Source of the DNA: Streptomyces spongiae
GTDB lineage: Bacteria; Actinomycetota; Actinomycetes; Streptomycetales; Streptomycetaceae
DNA: 40,088 nt
Direction: 5' to 3'
Assembly: GCF_009377185.1 (NCBI RefSeq)
Contig: NZ_VJZC01000032.1
Coordinates: 1 to 40,088 of the forward strand
Of this stretch, positions 1-7,406 are shown piece by piece. The position numbers were made by a program, and so were the translations under genes. Under the pieces are notes generated by a model that saw only the letters and a list, made by a program, of their open reading frames with translations, was not told where the DNA came from and searched no databases. How positions within the stretch are numbered: position 1 is the stretch's first letter; every line of letters begins with the position of its first letter.

Positions 1-100
1 CCCCCGCCCACCCGCTGAGCACGTCGTTCTCGTGGTCCCAGTGCCCGTCGGGACCGTAGGTACGCAGGGGAAAGGGGAGTTCGGGAATCTTCACGTCCAT
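1..100 (-). CDS. N-terminal fragment of a DUF1349-like protein (partial)
   Basis: An ATG at 98-100 on the minus strand opens a frame running off the left edge. The 33 visible residues begin MDVKIPELPFPLRTYG and contain a Trp/Asp/His-rich stretch (GHWDHENDVLSGWAG). This resembles, from memory, the start of actinobacterial DUF1349 (concanavalin-like beta-sandwich) proteins of unknown function. Too little is visible to confirm the family. It lies downstream of, and in the same direction as, the semialdehyde dehydrogenase, separated by about 150 bases that contain a hairpin repeat. Confidence 0.4.
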   Translation of the reverse strand, partial: MDVKIPELPFPLRTYGPDGHWDHENDVLSGWAG

Positions 101-137
101 TGAGAGAGTGTCCCAGCTCCCGAACGAGGGCGCGGCA

Positions 138-200
138 CCGCGCCCCGTTTAGGGGCGCGGTAGCGCCAGGGGCGCGGGGAACTGCGCGACAAGCCACAAC
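138..200. repeat. Dispersed 3'-flanking hairpin element, copy 1
   Basis: CCGCGCCCC (138-146) and GGGGCGCGG (152-160) form a 9-bp stem around GTTTA. It is followed by a second GGGGCGCGGGG arm and the tail AACTGCGCGACAAGCCACAA. The same tail follows the hairpin at 22021. The element lies 3' of the dehydrogenase stop codon at 250, so it could act as a terminator, although it has no U tract. Confidence 0.75.
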
Positions 201-249
201 GAACCGGCAGCCGCCAACGAACCCCGCACCCCAACGGCGTTACGAGCGA

Positions 250-1779
250 TTACCGCTCCAGCCGCCCGTTGAACCGCCGCGGCAGCCCCAGCGGGTTGTC
301 ATCACGCAGCTCAGCCGGCAGCAAGGCCTCAGGCGCACCCTGGTACGCAACCGGCCGCAGCCACCGCTCGATCGCCGTCCCACCCACAGACGTGGACGTC
401 GACGTCGTAGCCGGGTACGGCCCTCCGTGATGCTGGGCCGGAGCAACAGCCACACCCGTAGGCCAGCCATTCACCAGCACACGCCCCGCAAGCGGCGTCA
501 GCTCGGCGAGAATCTCCGCACCACGCCCCTCCCCCGCGGCCTCCTCGGCAGAGAGATGCACCGTCGCCGTGAGGTTGCCCGGCAGACGCGACAGCACCGC
601 CTGCGCCTCGGACTCGTCCTCGTAGCGCGCCACGACAGTGAGCGGCCCGAAGCACTCCTCCAGGAGCAGATCGTGCTCACCCTCCGCCGCCAGCTTGGTC
701 GCGGGCACGGTCAGGAAGCCCGGGCTCACCGTGTGCTCGCCGCCCGCACCCGCGGTGACCGGGGACTCCACGTCGGGCAGCTCGGCACGCTCGGCGACAC
801 CGGCGATGAAGTTGTCCCGCATACGGTGGTCCAGCAGGACCCCGGAGTCGACATCGCTCACGGCGTCGGTGAGCGACTTGACGAGCCGGTCACCGGCCGC
901 ACCGGTCGGCGCCAGCACCAGCCCCGGCTTGACACAGAACTGGCCCACGCCCAGCGTCATCGAGCCCGCGAGCCCGGACCCGATGGCCTCGGCGCGCTCG
1001 GCGGCCGCGGCCTCGGTGATCACGACGGGGTTCAGGGAGCCCAGCTCACCGTGGAACGGGATCGGCACCGGACGGGCGGCCGCCGCGTCGAAGAGCGCAC
1101 GACCGCCCCGTACGGAGCCGGTGAAGCCCGCCGCGGCGACCAGCGGGTGCCTGACCAGCTCGACGCCCGCCTCGAAGCCGTGCACGAGACCGACGACACC
1201 CGCGGGGATGTCGTGCTCGGCGGCGGCCCGGCGCAGCGCGGCCGCGACCATTTCGGACAGCGCCGGGTGGTCGGGGTGGGCCTTGACGACGACGGGGCAG
1301 CCCGCCGCCAGCGCGCTCGCCGTGTCGCCACCGGCGACGGAGAAGGCGAACGGGAAGTTCGACGCGGAGTAGACGGCCACGACGCCCAGCGGCACCTTGT
1401 AGCGGCGCAGGTCCGGGATCGGCGGGGTCGCGGTGTCGTCGGGGTGGTTGATCACCACGTCGAGGAAGGCGCCCTCGTCGACGATGTCCGCGAAGGCCCG
1501 CAGCTGGAAGCAGGTGCGGGCGAGTTCACCGGTGAGCCGGACCGGACCGAGCGCGGTCTCCGCGTCGGCGGCCTCGACGAGGTGGTCCTTGGCCGCCTGA
1601 AGCTGGTCGGCGGCCGAGCGCAGGAACGCGGCGCGGACCGTACGGTCGGCGAGGGCGCCACGCGCGGCGTGGGCGGCGCGGACGGCCTGGTCCACCTCCT
1701 GGGCCGTGGCCTCCACCGCAACCTGTTCACGCTGCTTCCCGGTTCGGGGGTCGACACTCCAGACTGGTGCTGCTGCCAC
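250..1779 (-). CDS. Alpha-ketoglutarate-semialdehyde (2,5-dioxovalerate) dehydrogenase
   Basis: Aldehyde dehydrogenase superfamily, about 509 residues. Hallmarks are the catalytic Cys in GQFCVKPG (about residue 282), the general-base Glu in FHGELGSLNP (about 245), the SNFPFAF cofactor-loop region (about 140) and ECFGPL near the C terminus. These fit NADP-preferring 2,5-dioxovalerate dehydrogenases, which oxidise 2-oxoglutarate semialdehyde to 2-oxoglutarate as the last step of L-arabinonate, xylonate or galactarate catabolism. The preferred start is GTG at 1779, with GGAGGG 7 bases upstream; an upstream in-frame GTG at 1794 lacks such a site. The gene is divergent from an IclR regulator. The IlvD and DapA family genes near 32.5-35.1 kb would supply its substrate, so the pathway is split across the window. 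The exact physiological substrate is inferred. Confidence 0.88.
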   Translation of the reverse strand: MAAAPVWSVDPRTGKQREQVAVEATAQEVDQAVRAAHAARGALADRTVRAAFLRSAADQLQAAKDHLVEAADAETALGPVRLTGELARTCFQLRAFADIVDEGAFLDVVINHPDDTATPPIPDLRRYKVPLGVVAVYSASNFPFAFSVAGGDTASALAAGCPVVVKAHPDHPALSEMVAAALRRAAAEHDIPAGVVGLVHGFEAGVELVRHPLVAAAGFTGSVRGGRALFDAAAARPVPIPFHGELGSLNPVVITEAAAAERAEAIGSGLAGSMTLGVGQFCVKPGLVLAPTGAAGDRLVKSLTDAVSDVDSGVLLDHRMRDNFIAGVAERAELPDVESPVTAGAGGEHTVSPGFLTVPATKLAAEGEHDLLLEECFGPLTVVARYEDESEAQAVLSRLPGNLTATVHLSAEEAAGEGRGAEILAELTPLAGRVLVNGWPTGVAVAPAQHHGGPYPATTSTSTSVGGTAIERWLRPVAYQGAPEALLPAELRDDNPLGLPRRFNGRLER

Positions 1780-1800
1780 CGCGGGTCCCTCCACATTGAA

Positions 1801-1830
1801 TGCCGCTTGCTCTGCCGCTTGCTCTGCCGC
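1801..1830. repeat. 12-bp direct repeat, 2.5 copies
   Basis: TGCCGCTTGCTC occurs twice in tandem followed by TGCCGC. It lies in the divergent promoter region immediately upstream of the dehydrogenase. No function is evident. Confidence 0.6.
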
Positions 1831-1854
1831 AGTTGTTACTTATTCACCAGGGGC

Positions 1855-1870
1855 GTTCGATATGCTGAAC
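1855..1870. promoter_or_regulatory. Candidate IclR-type operator
   Basis: GTTCGATATGCTGAAC has GTTC/GAAC arms and a partly symmetric AT-rich centre. It is the most AT-rich stretch of the region between the divergent dehydrogenase and IclR genes. Position and shape suit an autoregulatory IclR-family site controlling both genes. The assignment to this regulator is inferred. Confidence 0.45.
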
Positions 1871-1934
1871 ACCGTCTCTGATGATGAATATGCTGTTGGA
1901 GACTATTTCCCGTCGAACGAAGGGGTCAAGGGCG

Positions 1935-2708
1935 ATGACGGTTGGCGAGACGGGTGGCGGGGCACAGGTCAAGTCCGCCGTACGCACCGTGGAACTGCTG
2001 GAGTATTTCGCCGGCCGCCCCGGAATGCACTCCCTCGCCGCGGTGCAGGAGGCGGTGGGCTACCCCAAGTCCAGCCTCTACATGCTGCTGCGCACGCTCG
2101 TCGATCTCGGCTGGGTCGAGACGGACGCGACGGGCACACGGTACGGCATCGGGGTGCGCGCGCTGCTGGTCGGTACCTCGTACATCGACGGTGACGAGGT
2201 GGTGGCCGTGGCCCGCCCCACGCTGGACCGCCTCTCGGACGACACGACGGAGACGATCCACCTGGCGCGGCTGGACGGCACGAACGTCGTCTACCTGGCG
2301 ACCCGCCAGTCCCAGCACTATCTGCGCCCCTTCACGCGTGTGGGCCGCCGCCTGCCCGCGCACTCGACCTCGCTCGGCAAGGCCCTGCTCGCCACCTGCA
2401 CCGACGAGCAGGTCCGCAAGATGCTCCCGGAGACCCTCCCCGCGCTGACCGAGCACACGATCACCGACCGCGAGAAGCTCATCGAGGAGCTCCACCAGGT
2501 CCGGGAGCAGGGCTTCGCCGTCGACCGCGAGGAGAACACGCTGGGGCTGCGCTGCTTCGGCGTGGCGATCCCGTACCGCACGCCCGCCCGCGACGCCATC
2601 AGCTGCTCGGTGCCGGTGGCCCGCCTCACCCCCGCCCACGAGCAGATGGTGAAGGACGCCCTGTTCGACGCGCGCGACCGCCTGACACTCGCCACCCGCA
2701 GGCTCTGA
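1935..2708 (+). CDS. IclR-family transcriptional regulator
   Basis: About 257 residues. An N-terminal winged helix-turn-helix (about residues 12-70, including SLAAVQEAVGYPKSSLYMLL) is followed by an IclR effector-binding domain with LPAHSTSLGKALLA and the late DREENTLGLRCFGVAIP segment. IclR proteins often control sugar-acid or aromatic catabolism through small-acid ligands. The ATG at 1935 was chosen because purine-rich GAAGGGGTCAAGGG precedes it. An upstream in-frame ATG at 1881 would add 18 residues but has no recognisable ribosome-binding site. Divergence from the semialdehyde dehydrogenase suggests that gene as a target. Confidence 0.88.
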   Translation: MTVGETGGGAQVKSAVRTVELLEYFAGRPGMHSLAAVQEAVGYPKSSLYMLLRTLVDLGWVETDATGTRYGIGVRALLVGTSYIDGDEVVAVARPTLDRLSDDTTETIHLARLDGTNVVYLATRQSQHYLRPFTRVGRRLPAHSTSLGKALLATCTDEQVRKMLPETLPALTEHTITDREKLIEELHQVREQGFAVDREENTLGLRCFGVAIPYRTPARDAISCSVPVARLTPAHEQMVKDALFDARDRLTLATRRL

Positions 2709-2805
2709 CCGGCGGCGCGGGGGCCGGGCGTCTCCCCCGTGCGGCGGAGGTGGATCGTCTTCGGGCACGACGTGGGCCGAAGGCGGGGCGCGGCAGCGTG
2801 GCGGC

Positions 2806-3801
2806 ATGACGCAGACACGCCCCTCCCCGCCCCGGTCCGAGCCGTACGCCGTCAGTCCCCCGGGGAGCCGCCCCGCCGAGCGGACCAGCCCGGCGCGGCG
2901 CGTCCTGCGGGCGGTCGCCGTCCTCTCCTGCCTCCCCTACCTCGCCCTCAAGATCGCCTGGATCGCCGGGAGCCACCTGGGGATCCCCGAGGGCAGCTCC
3001 CTGCTGGAGCACCGGGGAGCCATGGCCGCCGTCAACGGCGTCACCGTGGCCATGGACGGTGCCGTCATCGTGCTGGCGCTGCTGCTGACCCGGCCCTGGG
3101 GGATGCGGATCCCCGCATGGTTGCTCGCCCTGCCCGTGTGGGTCGCCACCGGGCTGCTCGCGCCGATCATGGCCGGGTTCCCGTTGCAACTGATGGTGGA
3201 GGCCCTCGGCGGACAGGTCGGCGGGACGACCGGCGACGGACAGGCGCCGTTGCTCGACGCGTGGGTGTTCGGGGTCGTGTACACCGGGTTCATCGTGCAG
3301 GGACTGGCCCTCGGCGCACTGTTCGTGCTCTACGCCCGGGACCGGTGGGCGCATCTGTGGCAGGGACGGCTGGGGAACCTGCCCAGGGGTACGGCCGGCG
3401 CGGCCCGGCGGCGAACGGCTGTCGCGGCGGCCGTACTCGCGCCGGTCCCCCTGGTCGGCAAGCACGTCGCGGACCCCGCGTACGACGTACTCGCGGCCGT
3501 CAGTGTCGTCTTCCTGACAGCCGCCGTCCTCGGCGCGTGGGCCCTCGCCTTCCGGCGCCCGCGCCGCCTGCCCGTGGTGGTGCCGCTCGCCCTGGCCTGG
3601 ACCGGGTCGGGAGCCGTCGCCTGCTGGGGTGCCTGGCTGTCGGCGGCCTCGCTCGCCGACGTCGGCGACATGGCCGAGCGCCCCACCCAGCTCATGTACC
3701 TCACCTACGCTGGGCAGATGATCGTCGGGGTACTCGTGGCCACCGTCGGCGCCCGTTTCCTGGCCGAGCGCTCCGCCGCACGGTCGCGGCGCGCGGTGTG
3801 A
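2806..3801 (+). CDS. Multi-pass integral membrane protein of unknown function
   Basis: 331 residues. A roughly 30-residue Pro/Arg-rich N terminus is followed by about seven or eight hydrophobic helices (for example ALLLTRPWGMRIPAWLLALP and GFIVQGLALGALFVLYA). No catalytic motif is recognised. Its stop overlaps the GTG of the histidine kinase by 4 bp (GTGA, 3798-3801), so the two are translationally coupled. That makes an input, accessory or target role for the two-component system plausible but unproven. Confidence 0.8.
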   Translation: MTQTRPSPPRSEPYAVSPPGSRPAERTSPARRVLRAVAVLSCLPYLALKIAWIAGSHLGIPEGSSLLEHRGAMAAVNGVTVAMDGAVIVLALLLTRPWGMRIPAWLLALPVWVATGLLAPIMAGFPLQLMVEALGGQVGGTTGDGQAPLLDAWVFGVVYTGFIVQGLALGALFVLYARDRWAHLWQGRLGNLPRGTAGAARRRTAVAAAVLAPVPLVGKHVADPAYDVLAAVSVVFLTAAVLGAWALAFRRPRRLPVVVPLALAWTGSGAVACWGAWLSAASLADVGDMAERPTQLMYLTYAGQMIVGVLVATVGARFLAERSAARSRRAV

Positions 3802-5120
3802 GCGGTTTCGCCCGGTTCCTCTTCGGGCGGCGGGCGCGGCGCCGGTGGATCCATCTGATCCTCGGCGGCGCGCTCGCGATGCCGTACGTCTTCCTCGGCG
3901 AGCTCGTCGTCGGTCCGGCCCTCGGTTCGCGCTACGAATTCAACTCCCTGCCCCTGCAACTCGCCTCCTTCGCCGTGGGGTTGCCGCTCGCCGCGCTCAC
4001 CTCCGTCTTCCCGCTCACCCGGCCGATGTGCGTGGCGGTGGTGCGGGCGCTGTGCGGCGTGGACGGGGAGCGACTCGCGGACGGGCCCGCGCGCGGCGGG
4101 GGCGCCCGGGGCCGGACCGCCGCGTGGTTCACGCTCCATCTCGGACTGGGCGGGGTCGTCGCCGGGATGTCGCTCGCGGTGCCGCCGTTCGCCGCCGTGC
4201 TCATCGCCCTGCCGGCCTTCGCGGCCCTGCGGGACTCGCGGCTCGGGCTGCCCGAAGTCCTGGACCGGACCTGGGCGTTGGCACTCGCGCCGGTCGCGGG
4301 CGTCGCGACCCTCGTCGCCCTCGCCGCGTGCGCCGCGCTCGCCGGCCGTCTCCTCGCCCACTGGGCGCCCGCGCTGCTCGGTCCCACGCCCGAGGAGCGC
4401 CTCGCGGCGGCGGAGGCCCGCGCCGAGGACCTCGCCGCACGCAACCGGCTCGCCCGCGAACTGCACGACTCCGTCGGCCACGCCCTCAGCGCCGTCACCC
4501 TCCAGGCGAGCGCGGCCCGCAGGGTGCTGGACACCGACCCGCGGTTCGTCCGGGAGGCCCTCGTGGCGATCGAGGAGACGACCCGCCGGACGGTGGGCGA
4601 ACTCGACGCCGTACTGAGCGTGTTGCGGGACGCCGAAGCGTCCCCCACCGCACCGGCGCCCACCCTCGCCACCGACCTCGACGGCCTGCTCCACCGCACC
4701 CGCGCGGGCGGCACCCGCCTGACGGCCACCGTCGAGTGCGACGCGGGTTCCCTGTCCCCGCCGGTCTCCCGCGAGGCGTACCGCATCGTGCAGGAAGGTC
4801 TGAGCAACGCCCTCAAGCACGCCGGCGGCCAGGTCGCCGTCGCCGTGCGGATCGAGGCGACCGGCGAGCATCTGGAGATCACCCTGGAGAACCCGCTGCA
4901 CCACGACACCGCACCCCGTTCCGACACCGCACCGCGTTCGGACACCTCACCCCGTTCCGACACCTCACCCCGTTCCGACACCTCACCCCGTTCCGGCGGC
5001 GGCCACGGCCTGCGCGGCATCGCCGACCGTGCCCGGCTGCTCGGCGGCACGGCCGAGGCGGGCCCGGTGGAGAGCACCTGGAGACTGCACGTCCGTCTGC
5101 CGTTGGAGGCCCCCGCATGA
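3798..5120 (+). CDS. Sensor histidine kinase (HisKA_3 / NarL-partner class) with a hexapeptide-repeat insertion
   Basis: 440 residues from the GTG coupled to the upstream stop. Residues 18-190 form about five membrane segments. The dimerisation/phosphoacceptor motif is ELHDSVGHALSAV with His223. The ATPase domain has an N box (EGLSNALKHA, Asn337) and a G box (GGGHGLRGIADRA, about 400-412). Between them, residues 370-399 are five tandem hexapeptides (DTAPRS twice, DTSPRS three times) where the ATP lid normally lies. The stop overlaps the response regulator start by 4 bp (ATGA, 5117-5120). Despite the insertion, key residues look intact. The signal is unknown. Confidence 0.93.
   Translation: MSGFARFLFGRRARRRWIHLILGGALAMPYVFLGELVVGPALGSRYEFNSLPLQLASFAVGLPLAALTSVFPLTRPMCVAVVRALCGVDGERLADGPARGGGARGRTAAWFTLHLGLGGVVAGMSLAVPPFAAVLIALPAFAALRDSRLGLPEVLDRTWALALAPVAGVATLVALAACAALAGRLLAHWAPALLGPTPEERLAAAEARAEDLAARNRLARELHDSVGHALSAVTLQASAARRVLDTDPRFVREALVAIEETTRRTVGELDAVLSVLRDAEASPTAPAPTLATDLDGLLHRTRAGGTRLTATVECDAGSLSPPVSREAYRIVQEGLSNALKHAGGQVAVAVRIEATGEHLEITLENPLHHDTAPRSDTAPRSDTSPRSDTSPRSDTSPRSGGGHGLRGIADRARLLGGTAEAGPVESTWRLHVRLPLEAPA
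4905..4994 (+). repeat. 18-bp coding minisatellite, five copies
   Basis: Five direct repeats of an 18-base unit close to GACACCTCACCCCGTTCC. Only a few bases differ between copies, and the last three are nearly identical. Each encodes DT(A/S)PRS inside the kinase ATP-lid region. Because the unit is a multiple of three, copy number could change without breaking the frame. Confidence 0.93.
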
Positions 5121-5806
5121 CGCCCGCCCCGATCCGCATCGTCCTGGCCGACGACGAGCGCATGGTGCGCACCGCGCTGCGGGTCATCCTCTCCGCCGAG
5201 CCCGGCCTGGAGGTGGTGGGCGAGGCGGCGACCGGGGCCGACGCCGTCTCCGTCGTACGGGAGCTCGGGCCGGACGTCGTCCTCATGGACGTACGGATGC
5301 CGGAGATCGACGGCATCCGCGCCACCGAACAGATCCTGACCACGCTCGACGCGCCCCCGAGGATCGTCGTCGTGACCACCTTCGAGAACGACGCGTACGT
5401 GTACGAGGCTCCCCCAGAGCTAAACGCCTGGGGGCTCCCCCAGCGCGTCGGCGCCTCCGGGTTCCTGCTGAAGCGGGCGGACGCCGACGAACTCGTCCAG
5501 GCCGTACGGCTGGTCGCGCGCAGCGACAGCGTGCTGTTCCCGTCGGCGGTGCGGACTCTGGCCGCCGAGCACGCCCGTGGCCGGCGCCGCCGGGCCCCGT
5601 GGGTGGCGCGGCTCACCGGGCGGGAGAGCGAGGTGCTGCGGTACATGGCGGCCGGACTCACCAACGCCGAGATCGCCACCCGCATGGGCGTCGGCCCCGC
5701 GACCGTGAAGACGCACGTGGCGGCCGTCCTGGCGAAGACGGGCGCCAGGGACCGTACGCAGGCGGTGATCGCGGCGTACGAGTCGGGCTTCATGAAGACA
5801 CCATGA
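5117..5806 (+). CDS. NarL/FixJ-family response regulator with an insertion in the receiver
   Basis: 229 residues. Receiver domain: acidic pair D12/D13, phosphoacceptor Asp58 (VVLMDVRMPE), Thr86/87 and Lys119 (GFLLKR). The C-terminal LuxR-type helix-turn-helix covers about residues 163-220 (LTGRESEVLRYMAAGLTNAEIA, then VGPATVKTHVAAVLAK). Where relatives usually read YVYEALRxGASGF, this protein has about ten extra residues (roughly 99-109, PPELNAWGLPQ) encoded by a palindromic element that includes the rare codon CTA. Translationally coupled to the kinase. The insertion sits in the alpha4-beta5 region used in receiver signalling, so output may be altered. Confidence 0.92.
   Translation: MTPAPIRIVLADDERMVRTALRVILSAEPGLEVVGEAATGADAVSVVRELGPDVVLMDVRMPEIDGIRATEQILTTLDAPPRIVVVTTFENDAYVYEAPPELNAWGLPQRVGASGFLLKRADADELVQAVRLVARSDSVLFPSAVRTLAAEHARGRRRRAPWVARLTGRESEVLRYMAAGLTNAEIATRMGVGPATVKTHVAAVLAKTGARDRTQAVIAAYESGFMKTP
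5407..5443. repeat. Palindromic mini-element inside the response regulator
   Basis: CCCCCAG (5411-5417) and CTGGGGG (5428-5434) form a perfect 7-bp stem around a 10-base loop. The 11-mer GGCTCCCCCAG occurs at both ends (5407-5417 and 5433-5443). Hairpins of this CCCCCAG/CTGGGGG type are common between Streptomyces genes; here one lies within a coding region and keeps the frame. Confidence 0.8.
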
Positions 5807-5840
5807 GAAACCCCTCAGAAAGGAACGATTGATCCCATCC

Positions 5841-5858
5841 CGCTCGTCTTTCCGAGCG
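5841..5858 (+). promoter_or_regulatory. Hairpin directly before the PBP start
   Basis: CGCTCG-TCTTTC-CGAGCG is a perfect 6-bp stem with a 6-base loop. It ends 2 bases before the ATG at 5861 and occupies the place of a normal ribosome-binding site. It may limit initiation or mark a leaderless transcript. It has no U tract. Confidence 0.4.
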
Positions 5859-5860
5859 CG

Positions 5861-7315
5861 ATGAACAAGACGATCAGGCGGACCGCCGTCTTCACGCTGC
5901 TGCTCGTGTTCTCCCTGTTGATCAGGGCGACCTGGGTGCAGTTCTACGAGGGCCGGGCGCTCGCGGACAACAAGGACAACCGGCGGGTGGTGATGCAGCA
6001 GTACGCACAGCCGCTGGGGAACATCATCGTGGCCGGGGACGCGATCACCGGCTCGACGCGGACCACGGGCAGCGACCTCGCCTACAAGCGCACGTACAAG
6101 GACGGCGCGCTGTACGCGGCCGTGACCGGCTACAGCTCGCAGGTGTACGGGGCGACACAGCTGGAGGGCGTCTACCGGGACCTCCTCGACGGCACCGACA
6201 CACAGCTGAAGACCCCGCTGGACGTCATCACCAACAAGCGCGCCGCGGGAGGCGACGTCGTCACGACCATCGACCCGGACGTACAGAAGGCCGCGTACGA
6301 GGCGCTCGGTGACAAGAAGGGCGCGGCCGTCGCCATCGACCCGGCGAGCGGGAAGATCCTCGGGGTCGTCTCCACGCCGTCGTACGACCCGGGCACGATC
6401 AGTGGTACGGGCGACGGGGCCGCCTGGACGAAGCTGACCAAGGACGACGACAAGCCGCTGGTCAACCGCGCTCTGCGGCAGCCTCTGCCGCCGGGGTCCA
6501 CGTTCAAGCTGGTCGTCGCGGCCGCCGCGCTGGAGGACGGGCTGTACCCGTCGGTGGACGAGCGGACCGACAGCCCCGACCCGTACACGCTCCCCCTCAC
6601 GAACCGCGAGCTGTCGAACGAGAACCCGAGCGCGCCCTGTGAGAACGCCTCGATCCGGGTGGCCCTGCAGTACTCGTGCAACAACGTCTTCGCGAAGATG
6701 GCCGTCGACCTGGGCCAGGACAAGGTCAGGGCGATGGCGGAGAAGTTCGGCTTCAACGACGCGACGCAGGACGTGCCGGTGCGGGCGTACGAGAGCGTGT
6801 ACCCGAAGGACATGGACAAGCCGCAGACCGCTCTGTCGGGCATCGGCCAGTTCGACGTGACCGCCACCCCGCTGCAGATGGCGATGGTGTCGGCGGCGAT
6901 AGCCAACGGCGGCAAGCTGGTCTCTCCGCACATGGTGGACCGGACCAGTGACGCCGAGGGCAACGTGATCGAGGACTACGACAGCAAGGCCGGTACCAAG
7001 GAGATCGTCAGCTCCTCGACGGCCGAGCAGCTCCAGTCCGCCATGCGGACCGTGGTCGAGAAGGGCACGGGCACCAACGCCCGGATCTCCGGGGCCACCG
7101 TCGGCGGCAAGACCGGTACGGCCCAGCACGGCGAGAACAACAGCCAGACGCCGTACGCCTGGTTCACGTCGTACGCGAAGTCGGACTCGACGGGCAAGGA
7201 GGTCGCCGTCGCGGTGATCGTCGAGCAGTCGGACGCGGCCCGCTCGGAGGTCAGCGGCAACGGGCTGGCGGCCCCGGTGGCGAAGGCGATGATGACGGCG
7301 GCACTGAAGAACTGA
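5861..7315 (+). CDS. Class B penicillin-binding protein (PbpA-like transpeptidase)
   Basis: 484 residues. A signal-anchor helix (about residues 8-22) is followed by a PBP dimerisation-type region and a transpeptidase domain with all three penicillin-binding motifs: STFK (nucleophile Ser213, Lys216), SCN (272-274) and KTG (417-419, in GGKTGTAQ). It would cross-link peptidoglycan outside the membrane. Length and order fit the actinobacterial PbpA group, which in Streptomyces exists in several copies, often beside FtsW/RodA; no such partner is visible here. There is no good Shine-Dalgarno before the ATG. The next ORF is convergent. Confidence 0.92.
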   Translation: MNKTIRRTAVFTLLLVFSLLIRATWVQFYEGRALADNKDNRRVVMQQYAQPLGNIIVAGDAITGSTRTTGSDLAYKRTYKDGALYAAVTGYSSQVYGATQLEGVYRDLLDGTDTQLKTPLDVITNKRAAGGDVVTTIDPDVQKAAYEALGDKKGAAVAIDPASGKILGVVSTPSYDPGTISGTGDGAAWTKLTKDDDKPLVNRALRQPLPPGSTFKLVVAAAALEDGLYPSVDERTDSPDPYTLPLTNRELSNENPSAPCENASIRVALQYSCNNVFAKMAVDLGQDKVRAMAEKFGFNDATQDVPVRAYESVYPKDMDKPQTALSGIGQFDVTATPLQMAMVSAAIANGGKLVSPHMVDRTSDAEGNVIEDYDSKAGTKEIVSSSTAEQLQSAMRTVVEKGTGTNARISGATVGGKTGTAQHGENNSQTPYAWFTSYAKSDSTGKEVAVAVIVEQSDAARSEVSGNGLAAPVAKAMMTAALKN

Positions 7316-7359
7316 GTGCCAGGAGTGAACCTCCGCCCCCACGAAGACCATCTGAAAGG

Positions 7360-7392
7360 ACGGGCCGCCCCTTCCCCCCAGGGGCGGCCCGT
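7360..7392. terminator. Bidirectional hairpin terminator
   Basis: ACGGGCCGCCCC (7360-7371) pairs perfectly with GGGGCGGCCCGT (7381-7392) across a 9-base loop. It sits between the convergent PBP and permease genes, 14 bases from the permease stop. There is no U run, as is usual in Streptomyces. Confidence 0.85.
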
Positions 7393-7406
7393 CGTCGTTC
7401 GGAGAC

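Noticed and set aside
100..1881. Long plus-strand open frame opposite the semialdehyde dehydrogenase
   Set aside because: It is Arg/His-rich with no recognisable family and mirrors a clear aldehyde dehydrogenase; typical of high-GC antisense frames.
2739..3797. N-terminal extension of the histidine kinase frame
   Set aside because: It overlaps the membrane-protein gene in another frame, is Arg-rich, and the GTG at 3798 gives a coupled start right before the first membrane segment.
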